A stretch of DNA of 64,000 nucleotides from Ampelomyces quisqualis. Taxonomy: Eukaryota; Ascomycota; Dothideomycetes; Pleosporales; Phaeosphaeriaceae. The notes below the pieces were generated by a model. The model had not been told where the DNA came from. It worked only from the letters and a program-made list of their open reading frames with translations, and ran no database searches. Position numbers and translations under genes: made by a program. Shown here piece by piece: positions 29,694-41,849 of this stretch (its first letter is position 1; the number at the start of each line of letters is the position of its first letter). The stretch covers positions 1,178,001 through 1,242,000 of the forward strand of contig JAGTXZ010000018.1 of assembly GCA_018398575.1 (NCBI GenBank). Direction: 5' to 3'.

Positions 29694-30222
29694 GAAGTAC
29701 CTATTACACTATAGGCTGCTAGAAATATAGTTAAATACTATACTATTAATTCTTAGACCTTTAGTATAACGTAGGTAAACTAGCTTAGCTAGCTTAATAT
29801 TAGGGACGCTACTGCAACAGGTAACAGGCATAGCCTAAGTGCTAGGTTAGTAATATTATAGCGCTAGCGTTATACTACTTATAGAGATAGTAGAAGTAGT
29901 AGGTAGTATAGGCGTAGTGCTTATAGTAATTAGTATAGAAGCAACAAAGTTACAACAGTGTAAAGCTAGGAGATATTATAGTAGTAGAGTAATATAGTTA
30001 TTACTAAAGAAGCAGAAAAGATTAGGTATATAAAGTTTTACTATATTTCTACTGTTACTATAGCTACTAGCTACCTTTTAGTTTTACCTAGAGTTTTAGT
30101 CTTAGTACAACAACAGCCTTATAATAACAACAGCCTTTATAACAATAATATTAGGTATATACTAACAAGACCTAATATTATACAAATTACTAGAATAGTA
30201 ATTCTAGAAGAAAGAAAATAAT
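29694..30222 (-). pseudogene. antisense ORF of gypsy family C, 5' part (copy in element D)
   Basis: It is the minus-strand counterpart of 5228 to about 5740, lying between the 3' LTR of element D and the family B insertion. Matching blocks include the sequences next to ATTATTTTCTTT and the AAGTAGTATAACGCTAGCG region. Probably this is the leader and start of the ORF; no start codon survives clearly. Confidence 0.55.
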
Positions 30223-30504
30223 TATAAGAATGCTATAGTATAGAGCTGTTAGCTATATAGTAATGCACCTACGCTACTATAACACTTCTTTAGCTTCTAT
30301 ATACGTAAAACGCGTATAGCTACCCTAGTATCTTAATAGCACTATACTAGTATAGACCTAGTGCATTCTAGTTAAAAGAATATACGTCTAGTTATATCTA
30401 CAAAAGAGTAGTTCTATACTAAAGCTACAGAATAGATATTAACTTACTTCTATCTACACTACTATTATTATTTTGTAACTTTACTACTATACAAACCTCT
30501 TATA
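30223..30504 (+). repeat. 3' LTR of element D (282 bp)
   Basis: It is the inverted copy of the LTRs at 4091-5227 and 20120-20400, with borders TATAAG and CTCTTATA. It has no MITE insertion and so confirms the empty site. It ends element D on the right. Confidence 0.88.
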
Positions 30505-31442
30505 TAATATAAACAAGCCTTCTATTACCTTCTTCTCTCTATAATAATAGCAGCTTCTTCTAATATTTCTCTAAAGCTAGATTATTTCTTATAGCTTTTT
30601 TATTATAGTAAATAATAGTAAACTAAGAAGGTTTTAATACAATTATTAGTAACGTTAGATACTAAAGGTATATACTTAATAATAAAGTTATTAGCTAGAT
30701 ATCTTTTCTAAATAAAATAGAAATAAATAGTAATATATCTTGAGTATATATTTATCTTATAGTCTTAGATAAGTAATAGAGCTTTTAAATTAATCCTCTT
30801 GAGAAAGAAAGAGTAAATTATAGAAGTAAAAACCTTAAGCTTAGCTAAAGCTTTCTAAACTTAAAGAAGATAGGTAGTAGTATATAAGTAAGATATATAC
30901 TTAGCTTTATAGGTTAAAGTAGGTAATAAAGGTCTGTTACTTAGAACTCTATAAGATAGTCTCTTAAGAGATCTAATATATATATTCTAAGATAGATCTA
31001 GCTAACTCTAGTTTAGAACCCTAAGATATATTAGTAAATATTACTATATTTACTATTTTAGTAACCTTAGAAACTAAGTATACTAGGTTATATTCTAGGC
31101 TCTTCTAAAGGTAATAAAGAACTTAGTAAGTAATCTTAAGATATTAAGCTAAAGTTACAGTTAAACTTAGCTAATATTAAGATCAAGTATATAGAGTTTA
31201 GCTAAGTTCTAATAACTAGATAGTTTAAACTCTTAATTAGTTATTAATACTTTTATTAGTAATTAAGATCTAAGTCTTTATTAGATATCTAAAGTCTAAA
31301 GTAGTATTTTTAGATCTATTAGAGTCTTTCTTAGGTTATAGTTTACTATACTTAATCTTTCTAGCACTTAATAAGTAAAGGTAGTCTAAGAGATTGTAAA
31401 GTAGCTATTCAACTTTAGTATTTCTAGCTCTAGTAAGTACTA
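30505..31442. other. unassigned AT-rich sequence
   Basis: No protein family, LTR or repeat of this window was recognised. It is very rich in TA, TAG and AAG words and poor in CpG, so it has been mutated as heavily as the elements around it and was probably repetitive itself. It separates the LTR of element D from the third MITE. Confidence 0.6.
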
Positions 31443-31975
31443 GTTTAGGAAAATTTAAAATGAATCTAATTAGCCTAATTGCTACAACCTGCGGCGGCCT
31501 AACAGTAATACTATTTACTAGACAATTTACTTTCATTTTACTTACGTAACTATACTGCTGTATTTTTATAATTATGTAAGTAACCTAAAAATACAAAATA
31601 TAAAGCAAAATTTTCCTTTAAAATATACTATTTAGAGTTTTTATAGATGCTCTAGTTATTAAGATATAGCGCCTTGAAGTTATAATGTTTAAATTTTTTT
31701 TAAAAAAAACTCTAAGTACGTTTAACACACTAGATCTAGGCGCCTGCTATATAATAATAAAACAAGGAAATAGTATAGAGTTAAATTAGTAGTTTAGTTA
31801 CTATTTCTTGAAAAAATTATAATATATTATCTAATTAAAGTGCTAGAGCTTAAGCAAAAACAAGCCTTAGAAAAGAATATAAAAATCTATAAACTTTACT
31901 ACTGTAGATCTTAACAACTAGAGCGGCTATAAAACAAGCAAATAGTGCGTTTTAAAGAGAAAAGTAAGCTCTATA
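31443..31975 (+). mobile_element. TA-target MITE, copy 3, 5' part only
   Basis: It begins GTTTAGGAAAATTTAA after TA at 31441-31442 and follows copy 2 (4145-4997) to about AAGCTCTATAT. There the copia LTR begins at 31976. The remaining part (about 200 bp with the GC-rich block) is not found after the copia element, so it is lost or outside the visible join. Confidence 0.82.
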
Positions 31976-32339
31976 TGTAACAGAGTATGTAAATCAGCAG
32001 ATTATAGGATTGTTACGTGTAATAACCAAGCATGTTACTAATAAGATAGAATCTATTTAGGACCAGACTAACTTATTAAGCTGTTTCTTGGCTTAGTATA
32101 TTTAATCTAATCTATCCTTACATAGTATAGAATAAGGTAACAGAATCCTTTTTACTTATAACAATTTAATCTATAGTATTGCTTAGCTCTTACAGTTATA
32201 AGCCTAGCGTTATAAGACTGTAGTGTTAATTCCCTTTGCGCACCTTATATTGCTAAGGTACTACCTAGATTAACAATTACTCTAATACTCCTTAAAACTC
32301 TTTACAAATACTTTCTACTCAATTAGCTAGTTATTAATT

Positions 32340-35300
32340 ATAGACTCCTATTCTAACAACAAGATTAGCCTAGACGTTCTCTTAACTAGCTAGTTAGACT
32401 AGCTGTACTAGTTTGCCTAACTCTAGCTTTATGCTTGCAACAAAAGAGTCTAGGATTAGATTAACCTAGACGGCGACATAGTGCTCCTAATTAACAACTA
32501 GGAACCTAAATATCTAGAGCTTCTAGCCGCTTTAAGTTAACTAGTCTTAGCTTTACTGCCTAGAGCTACTAATCTAGACACGCAGATCTGCAATAAAGCT
32601 TTTAATTAAAATAATTTAAAGCTAGTTACCTATAAACTTGCCTCTAGTAGTTACAAAGAAGACGTTCGCTAATACAAAGTTAATACGTTAAAATAGACTA
32701 GGCAAGCAGCTAAACTTAGCAACGTTTAGAAATAGATTAGTTAAACTGTAGCTAAAGATCTTATAGCACCTGCAGCAATTAAGATGCTTAACTCTTTAGA
32801 AATAACGCCCTAAGCCTTAATTAGAATTCTTAAGCATAACCTAGCCCCAACAGATAACAATACTATGCACCTGGTTAGGCAGCAGTATTAAGCTTATCTA
32901 GAAAAAGCTAGGCACAGCAGGATTACTCTAGATAAATAGTTTAATAAATAGTAAGTCATCTACAGTAAGGCTTAAGCGTTCTAAGTTACAGAGGTAGAGA
33001 GATAGCTTGCTTTTACTAACTTCCTTAACGCTCTATCTATTAAGATTGCCCTAGATTAGGCTTAATTAATGCGTTAGGATATTATTAAAGACGCAGCCCT
33101 TAGTTAGCCTGTTATAACTATGTATAATCTAGCTAAGATCTTTGCTCTAATGCTTTAGGAGCAAGCAGTTCTAGTTACTAAAGGAAAATCCTATTTAGCC
33201 TTTGCTACCCTTAGGAACATTAAAAACTTAGAAAACTCTAATCTAAGGAACAAAGGCAAAGACAATTCTAAGCTAAAATCTTGCCTCTGCAAGAACAATA
33301 AGAAGCATAAATAGAACCTAATAGATTGTCTTTAACTAAAGACTGCAATTACTAGATTAGCCCTACTAGGAAAAGTACTAATTAAGATCTCTGATTTTAA
33401 CTAAAAGAAGGTCTTTAAGTAGCTTAACACTTCTAAGTAGGCCTTACTTAATAATAAGATTAAGAAGGCTAGTTAGACGCTACCTATTGCAGCTAACTAG
33501 TTAACTTCTAGGACTAAGGCAGTAACATACTTAGGAGATGTTATAGCAGTATTAATCAACTTAACTACTCTTAATTAGGAACCTAATATTACTAATCTAG
33601 ACTTTAGAGTGTATATAACTACGTTTATAACCTATTTACTTTTAAGAAGTACTGTTTATAATAGGGCTAGTATAGTACACCTTGTTAATAATTAGTTGCT
33701 CCTTATTCTAGAAACGTATAGTCTTACCTACTCTAAAGAAAGAGTTAAGGCTAGAACACAGTTACTTTCTGTAACTAGGTGTAGTAATTAAGTAATTAAG
33801 AATATTCTACACAGTCTAGAAGGCCTATGTACAAAAGACCTAAAGCTTAAAAAGGTTAAAGTTGTTAATAGCTTTTATGTAAATATTGTATCTGTAGTAC
33901 TACTTAAGTAGGCAGGTATATAGCATAGTAGATTAGACAGCACTCTTTAGTTTAAATTATATAAGCAGAACGTTATTATACACAAGCTCTATAAGGCTTA
34001 CAACTTCTTATTTATTAAATACAACTAGGTTATACGCTACGTTCTATAACTACTAATTCTACACACCTTATATTAATCTAACATTAATTACTTAAGAGAT
34101 AATAACAAGGATCTATGGCACAAAAGATTAGGCTACCTAGGCTAGCAAGTACTCTAGTCTCTTATCTAGTTAGCCTAAAACGTTAAGTTAAATAGGCCTA
34201 AAAGAATTAATTGTTAGGACTACTTAGTTACCTATGCAGCTTAAGTAGTCTTACAGCAGCCAAGAGAAAGATTACTACAACTATTCTATTAAGTCTCTTA
34301 GGATCTATTTAACATGCTAACTAGAATGCTTTATAAAGAATAGTCCTTAATTATTAAGAAAAACTACTTAGGCAAGCTTTTTTACTATAACCTTTATAAC
34401 AAGACGTTAATTAAGATTATAAGAGTAATTTGCTAATTTACAGCCTAAGTTAGAAACAAATTTAATCTGAAGATTTTAGAAATCTATTAAGATAATAATA
34501 CTATAACTCTGCCTTAGAGAGGGCGTTTACAGTATAAGAAGTAGGCAGATCAAGAGAGAATTAAAATACTACGCCTGCTACTATACACGCATCAGCCAAA
34601 TGGATTAGCTAAGCAGGCAGGTTAAGAGCTAATTACAAAATTAATTAAGATGCGCATAGGTGCAAATCTTCTAACTAAGCTCTAGCTATATATTATAGAT
34701 GTAGCTGCCTACTTATACAGCATAAGCCTATTAAAAATCTATAGTTTTTAATCCCTATATAAGGTCCTGCACGCCTGGTTTAGGCAATATTTTTGATAGT
34801 TTAAGCTAGCAATTACTAGGCACAGGACTGCTAATCTACGCCTAAATTAGAGTAGTATTTATGCCTATAGCTGCAGAGCGTATCCTCTTAATTGCAACTA
34901 AGCAGCAGGTAGAAATAAGCAAGAGTTTAAAGTTAACTCTTGTAGCTATATTAGATATCTAGTAGGCTATTAAGCCTCTAATATCTATTACATATAGGTT
35001 CTATTAATTAATTAAGTAATTGCATTAAGGAATGTTACCTTTAATAAATCTATATTCTACCCTAGTAACTAAGAAGATAAGATGCCTAAGAAGCAGGCGC
35101 TTAAGATTATAGATATTTTACACGTTAGTAAACTAGATAATCCTAGGCAGAATATTAACCTACCTGTTCTACAGGATTAACTAAGCTAGAAAATTACTAA
35201 GGTTACTAAGCAGCAGCTTAGGAGTAAGCATCTAATCCTAAGGATTACAGAAACTAGCTAATCTTATAATTATAAAAGAAAGGAAGTAGAAACTAAGAGG

Positions 35301-35940
35301 AGTGCTAGCAAGGCTAGTAAGCATTTAAGAATCCTCTTAGACTAAAGTAAATATACTAGGCTTGTTACGCTAGAGGCAACTCTAGAACTAGATAAGTTAT
35401 CTAGTATTAAGCTTATTAAGCGCGTAAGATCTAACAGCTAAGGACTATTACTAGGTTCTAAAAGAGCTGGCCTATTAGTATGTAGAGATTAGATAGGTTT
35501 CTAACAGGATAGGCAGTTAGCCTTTTCCTCTCCTGCTACTTAACCTAGGAGTAGTAACTCTAGAGCCTTAGACAAAGCAGAATTAGCAAATTCTTTTACA
35601 CAATTAAGTTGTTAACTGCAAGAAGCAGCCCCTAAGATTAACAAACTACTAAGTTAATATATACTACTTTGCTGCAAGAAGAATTATAATAATTAAATAG
35701 AAGGTAAAAGTATAAATATATTAATTGCAGATCTATTTATAGATTACTAGAAACACAATTTTAAGAACACTTTTCTTCTAGGCCTTGTAGAAGCCTAGAA
35801 CAAGCGCTCTAGTTACAAAACACTAAACGCTATAATTATAACAGTAATGCTAAGTAATTAGAATTACCAAACAGTTAAGAAGCGTGCTTATAGAGATAAC
35901 ATGCCTAAGCTGCCTAATACATAGAAGCAGATGCTTTAAC
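32340..35940 (+). pseudogene. copia B gag, protease and integrase
   Basis: Gag runs to about 33340 with a knuckle remnant (CKNNKKHK near 33287-33312). The gag_pre-integrase motif LWHKRLGYLG at about 34112-34142 still has its Trp codon here. The integrase core ends with EIYQDNN near 34478-34500. The integrase C-terminal and linker regions continue to 35940. Compared with copia A it extends about 1.3 kb further. Gln/Trp-type stops occur throughout. Confidence 0.83.
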
Positions 35941-36158
35941 TGTAATAGGCTGCTGCCTGGTTAGTCCTTAGTTACGGAAAAACCTTGGCTCTCTAAACTA
36001 GAACACCAAAAACGTTCTAGACTAGAACACTTAAAACGTTCTAGACTAGAACACTAAAATCCTCTAGACTATAAAAACCCTTTAGGTAACAATTAGGATA
36101 GGACACAAATTTACGTCTTTATTCCCTAGCATCTACCCTTAGAGTCTGCCTCTTAACA
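35941..36158 (+). repeat. 5' LTR of reference gypsy element
   Basis: TGTAATAGG...CTCTTAACA, 218 bp. It has a 24-bp direct repeat whose core is the palindrome GTTCTAG-A-CTAGAAC (perfect at 36014-36028 and 36038-36052, degenerate at 35990-36004). A TATAAAAA box lies at 36070-36077. The polymerase start would lie downstream of this box. Confidence 0.93.
36014..36077 (+). promoter_or_regulatory. LTR palindrome pair and TATA box
   Basis: Two 15-bp perfect palindromes 24 bp apart are followed about 18 bp later by TATAAAAA. The arrangement (tandem dyads upstream of TATA) is typical of activator sites in an LTR promoter. All family B LTRs in the window keep it with single RIP-type changes. Which protein would bind is unknown. 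Confidence 0.6.
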
Positions 36159-37409
36159 ATTAAATTTGTTAAACCTAACTAGGCTAAAGGGCTATTAGTA
36201 ACCTCTAGCATTAAACAAGTAACTGTTCCTATAACAGTACAGGACATAATAGTACAAGCTATCTAGATAAGACGCAACAGCGTCCCTAAGTTAGTTATTA
36301 AGGATAAGTTTAATTAGATAATTATTAACAACTTCCTAGACCTAGAGGAACAACAGATTAAGAAACAATTACTGTTAAACAGGCTTAAGAGAACGCCTAC
36401 CTAGCAGGAAGTATGTAACTCTCTAGCAGCTAGACCCTCTAATAACAGAAAAGAAAAGTCTTCTATAAGCGCAGATCTAGACTTAGTATTACTAGTAAGA
36501 AATCTACAGGAATAAGTTGCAAGGCTTACAGCCTAAGTAACCCTAGAAACCTCTAGCTTTATACAGACCCCCTTAGAAAGCTTCCCTCTACTCTAGAAGA
36601 CTTACAAAGTTCTTAACCTAGAAGCGTATAAAAGAGATTAAAAAGACTACTATATCTTTAAAGCCTAAATAAAGTACAAACTAGAACATAATAGTGTAAG
36701 ACTAGGCTCTTAAGCAGGCTATATCTTTAACTGCCTTAAGAGGTTAGCAGCTAGTGTAGCCTTATCTTAGGTAACCTAGAACCTCTAGGGCTCTGTAGAA
36801 GAACTTTAGGACTTTCTAGACAACTAATTTAGCAACAAGCTACACAACAAAAGATTATAAAGAAAACTCTAAACAATCTAACAGAATAAATCTTTTCTTT
36901 AGAGCTTTAACGCAGAGTTTATAAGGCTAGCCTATAAGGTAGGTAAGGAAGATAACAAAGTAAACCTAAAAACAAGGTACCTAAGTGCTATCTAGCTAGA
37001 CCTACAGGACAGGATAATCTCTATAGAGACTAAACCTAAATAGAAGATCTATAACCTTATAGACAGAGTAGCAATTATTAAGGAAAACTTATATAGAGCA
37101 AAACTTAGTAGTAAGCACACTAAAAAACAGAACGCTAGGAAACCTATAGATTAGAAACTTACAAAGGGACATTCTAAGAGAACTAAGAGAAAATCTCCTA
37201 AGAGGAAGAAAGCTAAGTAGGCTACTGTAGAAGAGCAGTTCTACTAGAGGCAAAACAACTTATGCCTCTACTGCAGCAAGTTAAGACACTACGCTAGTAA
37301 ATGCAAATTGTCTTTACCTTTAAAACCTGCTAAAGCTGCGTTAGCTAAAGTATAGGGCAAGAAAGAGGAGGACGTATTAGAAGACGCCCTAAGCTTAGAA
37401 AACAAGTAA
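36159..37409 (+). pseudogene. gag of reference gypsy element
   Basis: Gag builds the virus-like particle. The plus frame ends with a well preserved CCHC knuckle at 37263-37304 (CLYCSKLRHYASKC), preceded by a Lys/Arg-rich stretch (RTKRKSPKRKKAK near 37180-37220) and followed by an acidic end (KKEEDVLEDALSLENK). Many stops at Gln/Trp codons break the first two thirds. The segment just after the LTR (AATTAAATTTGTT) does not look like a standard tRNA primer site. Confidence 0.82.
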
Positions 37410-39440
37410 CTTTTGTCTAAAGGCGCAGACAGAAGTATAGTAACATAATACTAAAAGAGGACAAGAGATTTTATTAATTCTAAAGGAAATAGCTAGATAG
37501 AAAACCTATTACTGTACACACTATTGTTAATAAAACAACAGTTGCTTCTACAATAATTAATACTAGGTGTTTTACCTACGCTATAACCTTAACTAAGTTT
37601 GTCTACAAAAATAAGTTAGAGTATAAGTTAATAACCTTAAGAGAAATTATTAGGATTGCTAGAGCCTAGTCTTAGATAAAGATAGCTGTCTAGATAAGAA
37701 TTAACATTAATAGGCACAAGGAGATACTATAGGCCTATAAACTAAATAGAGACAAAGAATATAACTTAGTTCTAGGTTAACTATAGATAAACTAGTATAA
37801 TGTTACTGTTGCACTAGCAAAAAAATTAATATACATTTACTCTAGCTAGACGTAAGTTAAAAGCTAAGAGAGAAGAAAACTTCTTTTACTACAGAACATT
37901 ACTATAGCTGCGTACTTAGCCTAGCTACAACGCAGCTAGAAGGATAAATCTATCTACCTTTACGCTGCGTTAATAGTAGACATCTAAAAGGCTCTAAAAA
38001 CTAAGCCTCTAGTAGACTCTAGGTTAGTGCTCTTAGATTACCTAAAAGAGAAATATAAAACCTTTCTACGCAAAGAAGCAGACTAACTCCCTCTAGTAAG
38101 AGGACCTACTATTAATTATTCTATTAAGCTAGTAGAAAAAGATAGGAAGATTGTAGAGGTGCTGTAGGGCCTACTATACAGCATGTTAAGAGAAGAACTC
38201 CTTGTGCTCTAAAAAGAGCTTACTTCTTACCTAGACTATAGCTTTATACAGGTAAGCTAGTTAAGCGCCTCTACACTAGTCCTATTTATAAAAAAGCTAG
38301 AGAGGGGCCTATAGTTTTGTGTAGACTACTAGGCCTTTAACGCAATTACAAGAAAGGATAGATACCTACTTCTACTTATCTAAGAGACCTTAGCCTAGAT
38401 TACTAAAGCTAAATAGTTTACTAAAGTAGATGTTATCTAAGTATTCTACAAGATTAGGATTACTAAAGGAGACAAATAGAAGACTACCTTCTAGACGCGC
38501 TTTAGCCTCTATAAGTAGCTTATAACACTCTTTAGACTTGTAAACGCTCTAAGTACTTTCTAAAGATATATTAATTAGACACTAAGAGAATACTTAGATA
38601 ATTTTTGTTTAGCCTATATAGACAACGTGTTAATATACACAAGTAGGTCTAAGGTAGACTATAAGAAAAAGGTAAAGCTAGTAATTTAGAAACTTAGGGT
38701 AGCAGAGTTACACTTTAATGTAGAAAAAAGCAATTTTAGCGTAAAGAAGACTAAATACCTTAGATTTATTATTAAGGCTAAGAAAGGAATAAGTATAGAC
38801 TCTAAGAAAGTAGCTGCTATACGTTTCTAGAAGCCCCCTAAGACAGTTAAGGGAGTCTAAAGTTTTGTTAGCTTTGCTAACTTCTACTAATAGTTTATAA
38901 AAAACTTCTTAGAGCTAGCTGCTCTACTAACTAGACTAACTAGGAAAGGCGTAGCCTTCTACTAGGGCCCTAAACAATAGAAGTCCTTTAATAAGCTAAA
39001 AGAAGCTTTTATAGCAAAACTATCCTTAGTAAACTTTAATGTAGAGCTAGAGATAGTAGTAAAATGCAACGCCTTAAGATAGTTAACTAGAGAAGTACTG
39101 TCTTAATATAGTAAGAATAGACGCCTCTAGGCTGTAGCTTACTACTTAGCAAAGAACACAGCTACAGAAGCTAACTATACTATCTATAATAAGGAACTGT
39201 TAGCTATAGTTAAGTACCTAGAGTAGTAGAGAACTAAACTTTAGAAAGTAAAGCATTTTACTATACTTATAGACTATAAGAACTAAGAATACTTTGCTAC
39301 TACACAACTACTAATAGAAAGACACGTCTGCTAGGTAGAGTTTCTTAGCACGTTTAATGTTAGATTCTAATACTGCCTAGAAAACGTTAATAGTAGAGCA
39401 GATGCCCTTTCTAAGAAAGAACAAGATCTTTCCTAAGGAA
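37410..39440 (+). pseudogene. protease, reverse transcriptase and RNase H of reference gypsy element
   Basis: The aspartic protease motif is STIINTRCFTYA near 37547-37585 (IIDTGC with D to N and G to R). RT motifs are LVLFIKKLERGLQFCVDYQA (about 38275-38335), TFQTRFSLY (about 38488-38515), TFQRYINQTLREYL (about 38560-38600) and AYIDNVLIY (38612-38638, YIDD changed to YIDN). RNase H shows AVAYYLAKN, EANYTIYNKELLAIV and ILIDYKNQEYF, then NSRADALSKK at about 39390-39420. These are standard Ty3/gypsy domains at normal spacing. Confidence 0.9.
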
Positions 39441-39519
39441 GAGCAGACGCGCAGGTACAGTTCTAGACTTTCTAACTATTTACTTCTACTTTAGAAACTA
39501 AAGATAAAGAAAATCTAGT

Positions 39520-40140
39520 ACTTACTACTTTCTTTGCAGCTTAGCAGAGGAATTTACTACAACAAAGAAAGAAAGAAACAGAGTAGCTCTAAAACGTGCT
39601 TATAGACAAAGATACTGTATTAACTACTTCTTTTACAGCTTAGCAGAGGAATACACTATAGTAAGAGAAGAAAGAAATAGAGTAGCTCTAAAACGTGCTT
39701 GTAGACAAAGACGCTGCGTTAACTACTCTTCTTGCAGCTTAGCAGAGAGATGCACTATAACAAAAGAAAGAAAAAATAGAGTAGCTCTAAAACGTGCTTG
39801 CAGACAAAGATACTACGTTAACTACTACTTCTGCAGCTTAGCAGAGAGATACACTATAACAAAAGAAGAAAGAAATAGAGTAGCTCTAAAACGTACTTAT
39901 AAACAAAGATACTGCGTTAACTACTTTCCTTGCAGCTTAGTAGAGAGATGTACTATAATAGAGAGAGAAAGAAATAGAGTAGCTCTAAAACAGGCTTATA
40001 GATAAAGACGCTGTGTTAAGGAAAAGAGACGTTACTTAAAGCTAGAATGCTAAAGATTACTCTATAGTTAGAAAGAGAGCGCTCTAAAACGTACTTATAG
40101 ACAAAAACGCTGTATTAAGAGAGAAGAATATTGCTTATAA
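39520..40140 (+). repeat. coiled-coil-coding tandem repeats between RNase H and integrase
   Basis: Five to six units of about 98-100 bp start at about 39535, 39632, 39732, 39831 and 39928, with a degenerate further unit. Each encodes roughly 33 residues of the type LAAQQRNALQQ...IEQLQNVLADKDAALT, dominated by Gln, Leu, Glu and Lys in a heptad-like pattern. A repeat of this kind is not a usual part of Ty3/gypsy pol. It could act in multimerisation of integrase or particle assembly; that is inference. Confidence 0.85.
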
Positions 40141-40179
40141 CTAAGGCGCTAAGAAGTTTTCTATAGCAAGAGATACTCT

Positions 40180-41560
40180 AGATGCTACTAAAGAAACTGT
40201 AGTACTATGCAAGACTACGCTTAAGCAAAGTCCTTACACAAATAAACACTCTAAAAGACTAATAGAGCCTGCTATTAAAGAATTATAGAAACAGGCTATC
40301 TATATAGATAAAGCCTACTAATTAGCAGTTAACGCTGTTAGAATAGAACAGCAAAAATTTCCTCTATATCTAAGCCTAAAAGTTTCTCTAGCAGAGTATA
40401 GCTTAAATAACTTAGGACGCCTACTCTATAGAGAGCGCAAATAGGTACTAGAATATATAAACTTATAAACGCACATTATCTTAAAAGCATATAACTTGCC
40501 AATTACTAGGTACTTAGGTAGGGAAAACACATACGTAATACTAGTAAGAGACTACTTCTAGCTTAGAATATTCTTAAGTATCTAGTAGTTTATCTAGAAC
40601 TACGTAGTGTATAGTAGAATAAAGCTTTAGAAAGAACTTAAACAAGAACTACTACGCCTACTTCTACTTCTAGTCTAAATATAAAAAGAATTGTTAGTAG
40701 ACTTTATTATAGGCCTTTTGCTAAGCTATAGAATGTTACACTTTATAGTAGTTACTAACTAGCTAAGTAAAAACGCAGTGCTTATGCCTATTTTAAACCT
40801 AGAAGTTCTTACTATAGTTAAGGCATTTATTAAACAGGTAGTTATATACTACTAGCTTCTAGACGCTATAGTGTCTAATAGAAAGTTATAATTTGTAAGC
40901 AAATTCTAGTTGTTACTCTATAATAAGCTTAGAATATAAAGAAGAGTCTTAATAGTATACTACCTCTAGACAGATAGCGCTATAGAGCAAATAAATAGTA
41001 TAGTAAAAGCCTACTTAAAGGCTTTTGTAAACTAGGACTAGTTAAACTAGGCTGCTCTATGCCTACTAGCACAAATTGCAATAGCTAGACAAAATACAGC
41101 GTCTATAGGCGTTAGCCTATTCTTCCTCTAGCATAAGTATAACACAGACTCTATTTAGTTAGACCTAAAATAGACTATAGAGAACTAGCACTAGTCTAGT
41201 AATAATAAAAGAGCTACTACTAAAGTAATAGTAACTAAGATAAAAGAAATAATAGACTATGTGTAAGTAAAGATAGTAGAATTATAGCAAGAATAAGAGC
41301 GCTAGGCCAATTGCTATAAATAAGAAGCCCTAGAGCTTTATATAAGAGATAAAGTATAGCTCTAGTATAGTTACTCTATATCTAACAAAAGACCTTTAAA
41401 AAAACTAAATTAGAAGAATAGAAAGTACACAGTTACAAAAGTTATCTCCTTCTATGTTATAGAACTAAGCGTACCTCTTAGAGTGCACCTAAGATTCTAC
41501 GTTAACTGCCTCTAGCTTAATGCAAAGAATCTGCTCCTGTACTAAAAGTCTAATAACTAG
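40180..41560 (+). pseudogene. integrase of reference gypsy element
   Basis: The zinc-binding N-terminal part ends near 40620. The rve core carries LLVDFIIGLLLSYR around the first Asp (about 40692-40735), VVTNQLSKNAVLMPI, DAIVSNRKLQFVSKF around the second Asp (about 40860-40905), and YYLQTDSAIEQINSIV around the Glu (about 40957-41005). The GPY-type C-terminal part follows (LFYIRDKVQLQYSY region, about 41335-41380). The part 40417-40719 is identical to 51402-51704 in the tandem array although both flanks differ. Confidence 0.88.
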
Positions 41561-41564
41561 CAAC

Positions 41565-41800
41565 TAGAAGCAATAGTAGTAAGCAAAGATAAAGCTAACA
41601 ATAAGTGCCTTATTAACTATATTTTTGCAGAATAATAGAAGAAGAAAGAGCAAGGCATATAGCTACAATACCTAGTAAAATAGGTAAAATACGCAGAACT
41701 AACGTAGAAACTATAAGTAAATGTTACTAACACTATAGCCCTTACTAAGTAGATAGATAACACAGAGATATAATAAGACTTAAATAGGCTGTTAGTAGAG
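41565..41800 (+). pseudogene. chromodomain at the pol C-terminus
   Basis: QLEAIVVSKDKANNKCLINY is followed by LQYLVKQVKYAELTQKLQVN (Trp of the aromatic cage changed to stop, read here as Q) and NTIALTKQIDN. This matches an integrase chromodomain, which binds methylated histone tails and targets insertion. Confidence 0.75.
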
Positions 41801-41849
41801 TAACTGCTTACTCTAACTACTAAATAAAAAATATTAGTAGAGAAAAAAG

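Larger units (their letters stand above)
2200..30504 (+). mobile_element. Ty3/gypsy element D (chromodomain family C), split by nested insertions
   Basis: Pieces at 2200-2435, 3252-4090, 20401-22140 and 29694-30504 join into one plus-strand element: a linker before integrase, integrase, chromodomain, an antisense ORF and a 3' LTR. The 5' LTR, gag and reverse transcriptase must lie left of the window, cut off by the gypsy ending at 2199. Later insertions are a MITE (2436-3251), a full copy of the same family in opposite orientation (4091-20400) and a family B gypsy (22141-29693). The join at 4090/20401 restores a continuous integrase core and carries the 5-bp target duplication CAATT/TAATT, differing by one C-to-T change. 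Confidence 0.82.

Noticed and set aside
36159..36180. A standard tRNA primer binding site after the family B 5' LTR
   Set aside because: The bases AATTAAATTTGTT do not show the TGG start of a normal tRNA 3'-end complement. RIP damage or another priming mode cannot be separated here.
39520..40140. A CRISPR-like array
   Set aside because: The period is about 98-100 bp with no short conserved repeat and unique spacers. It is a coding tandem repeat in pol.
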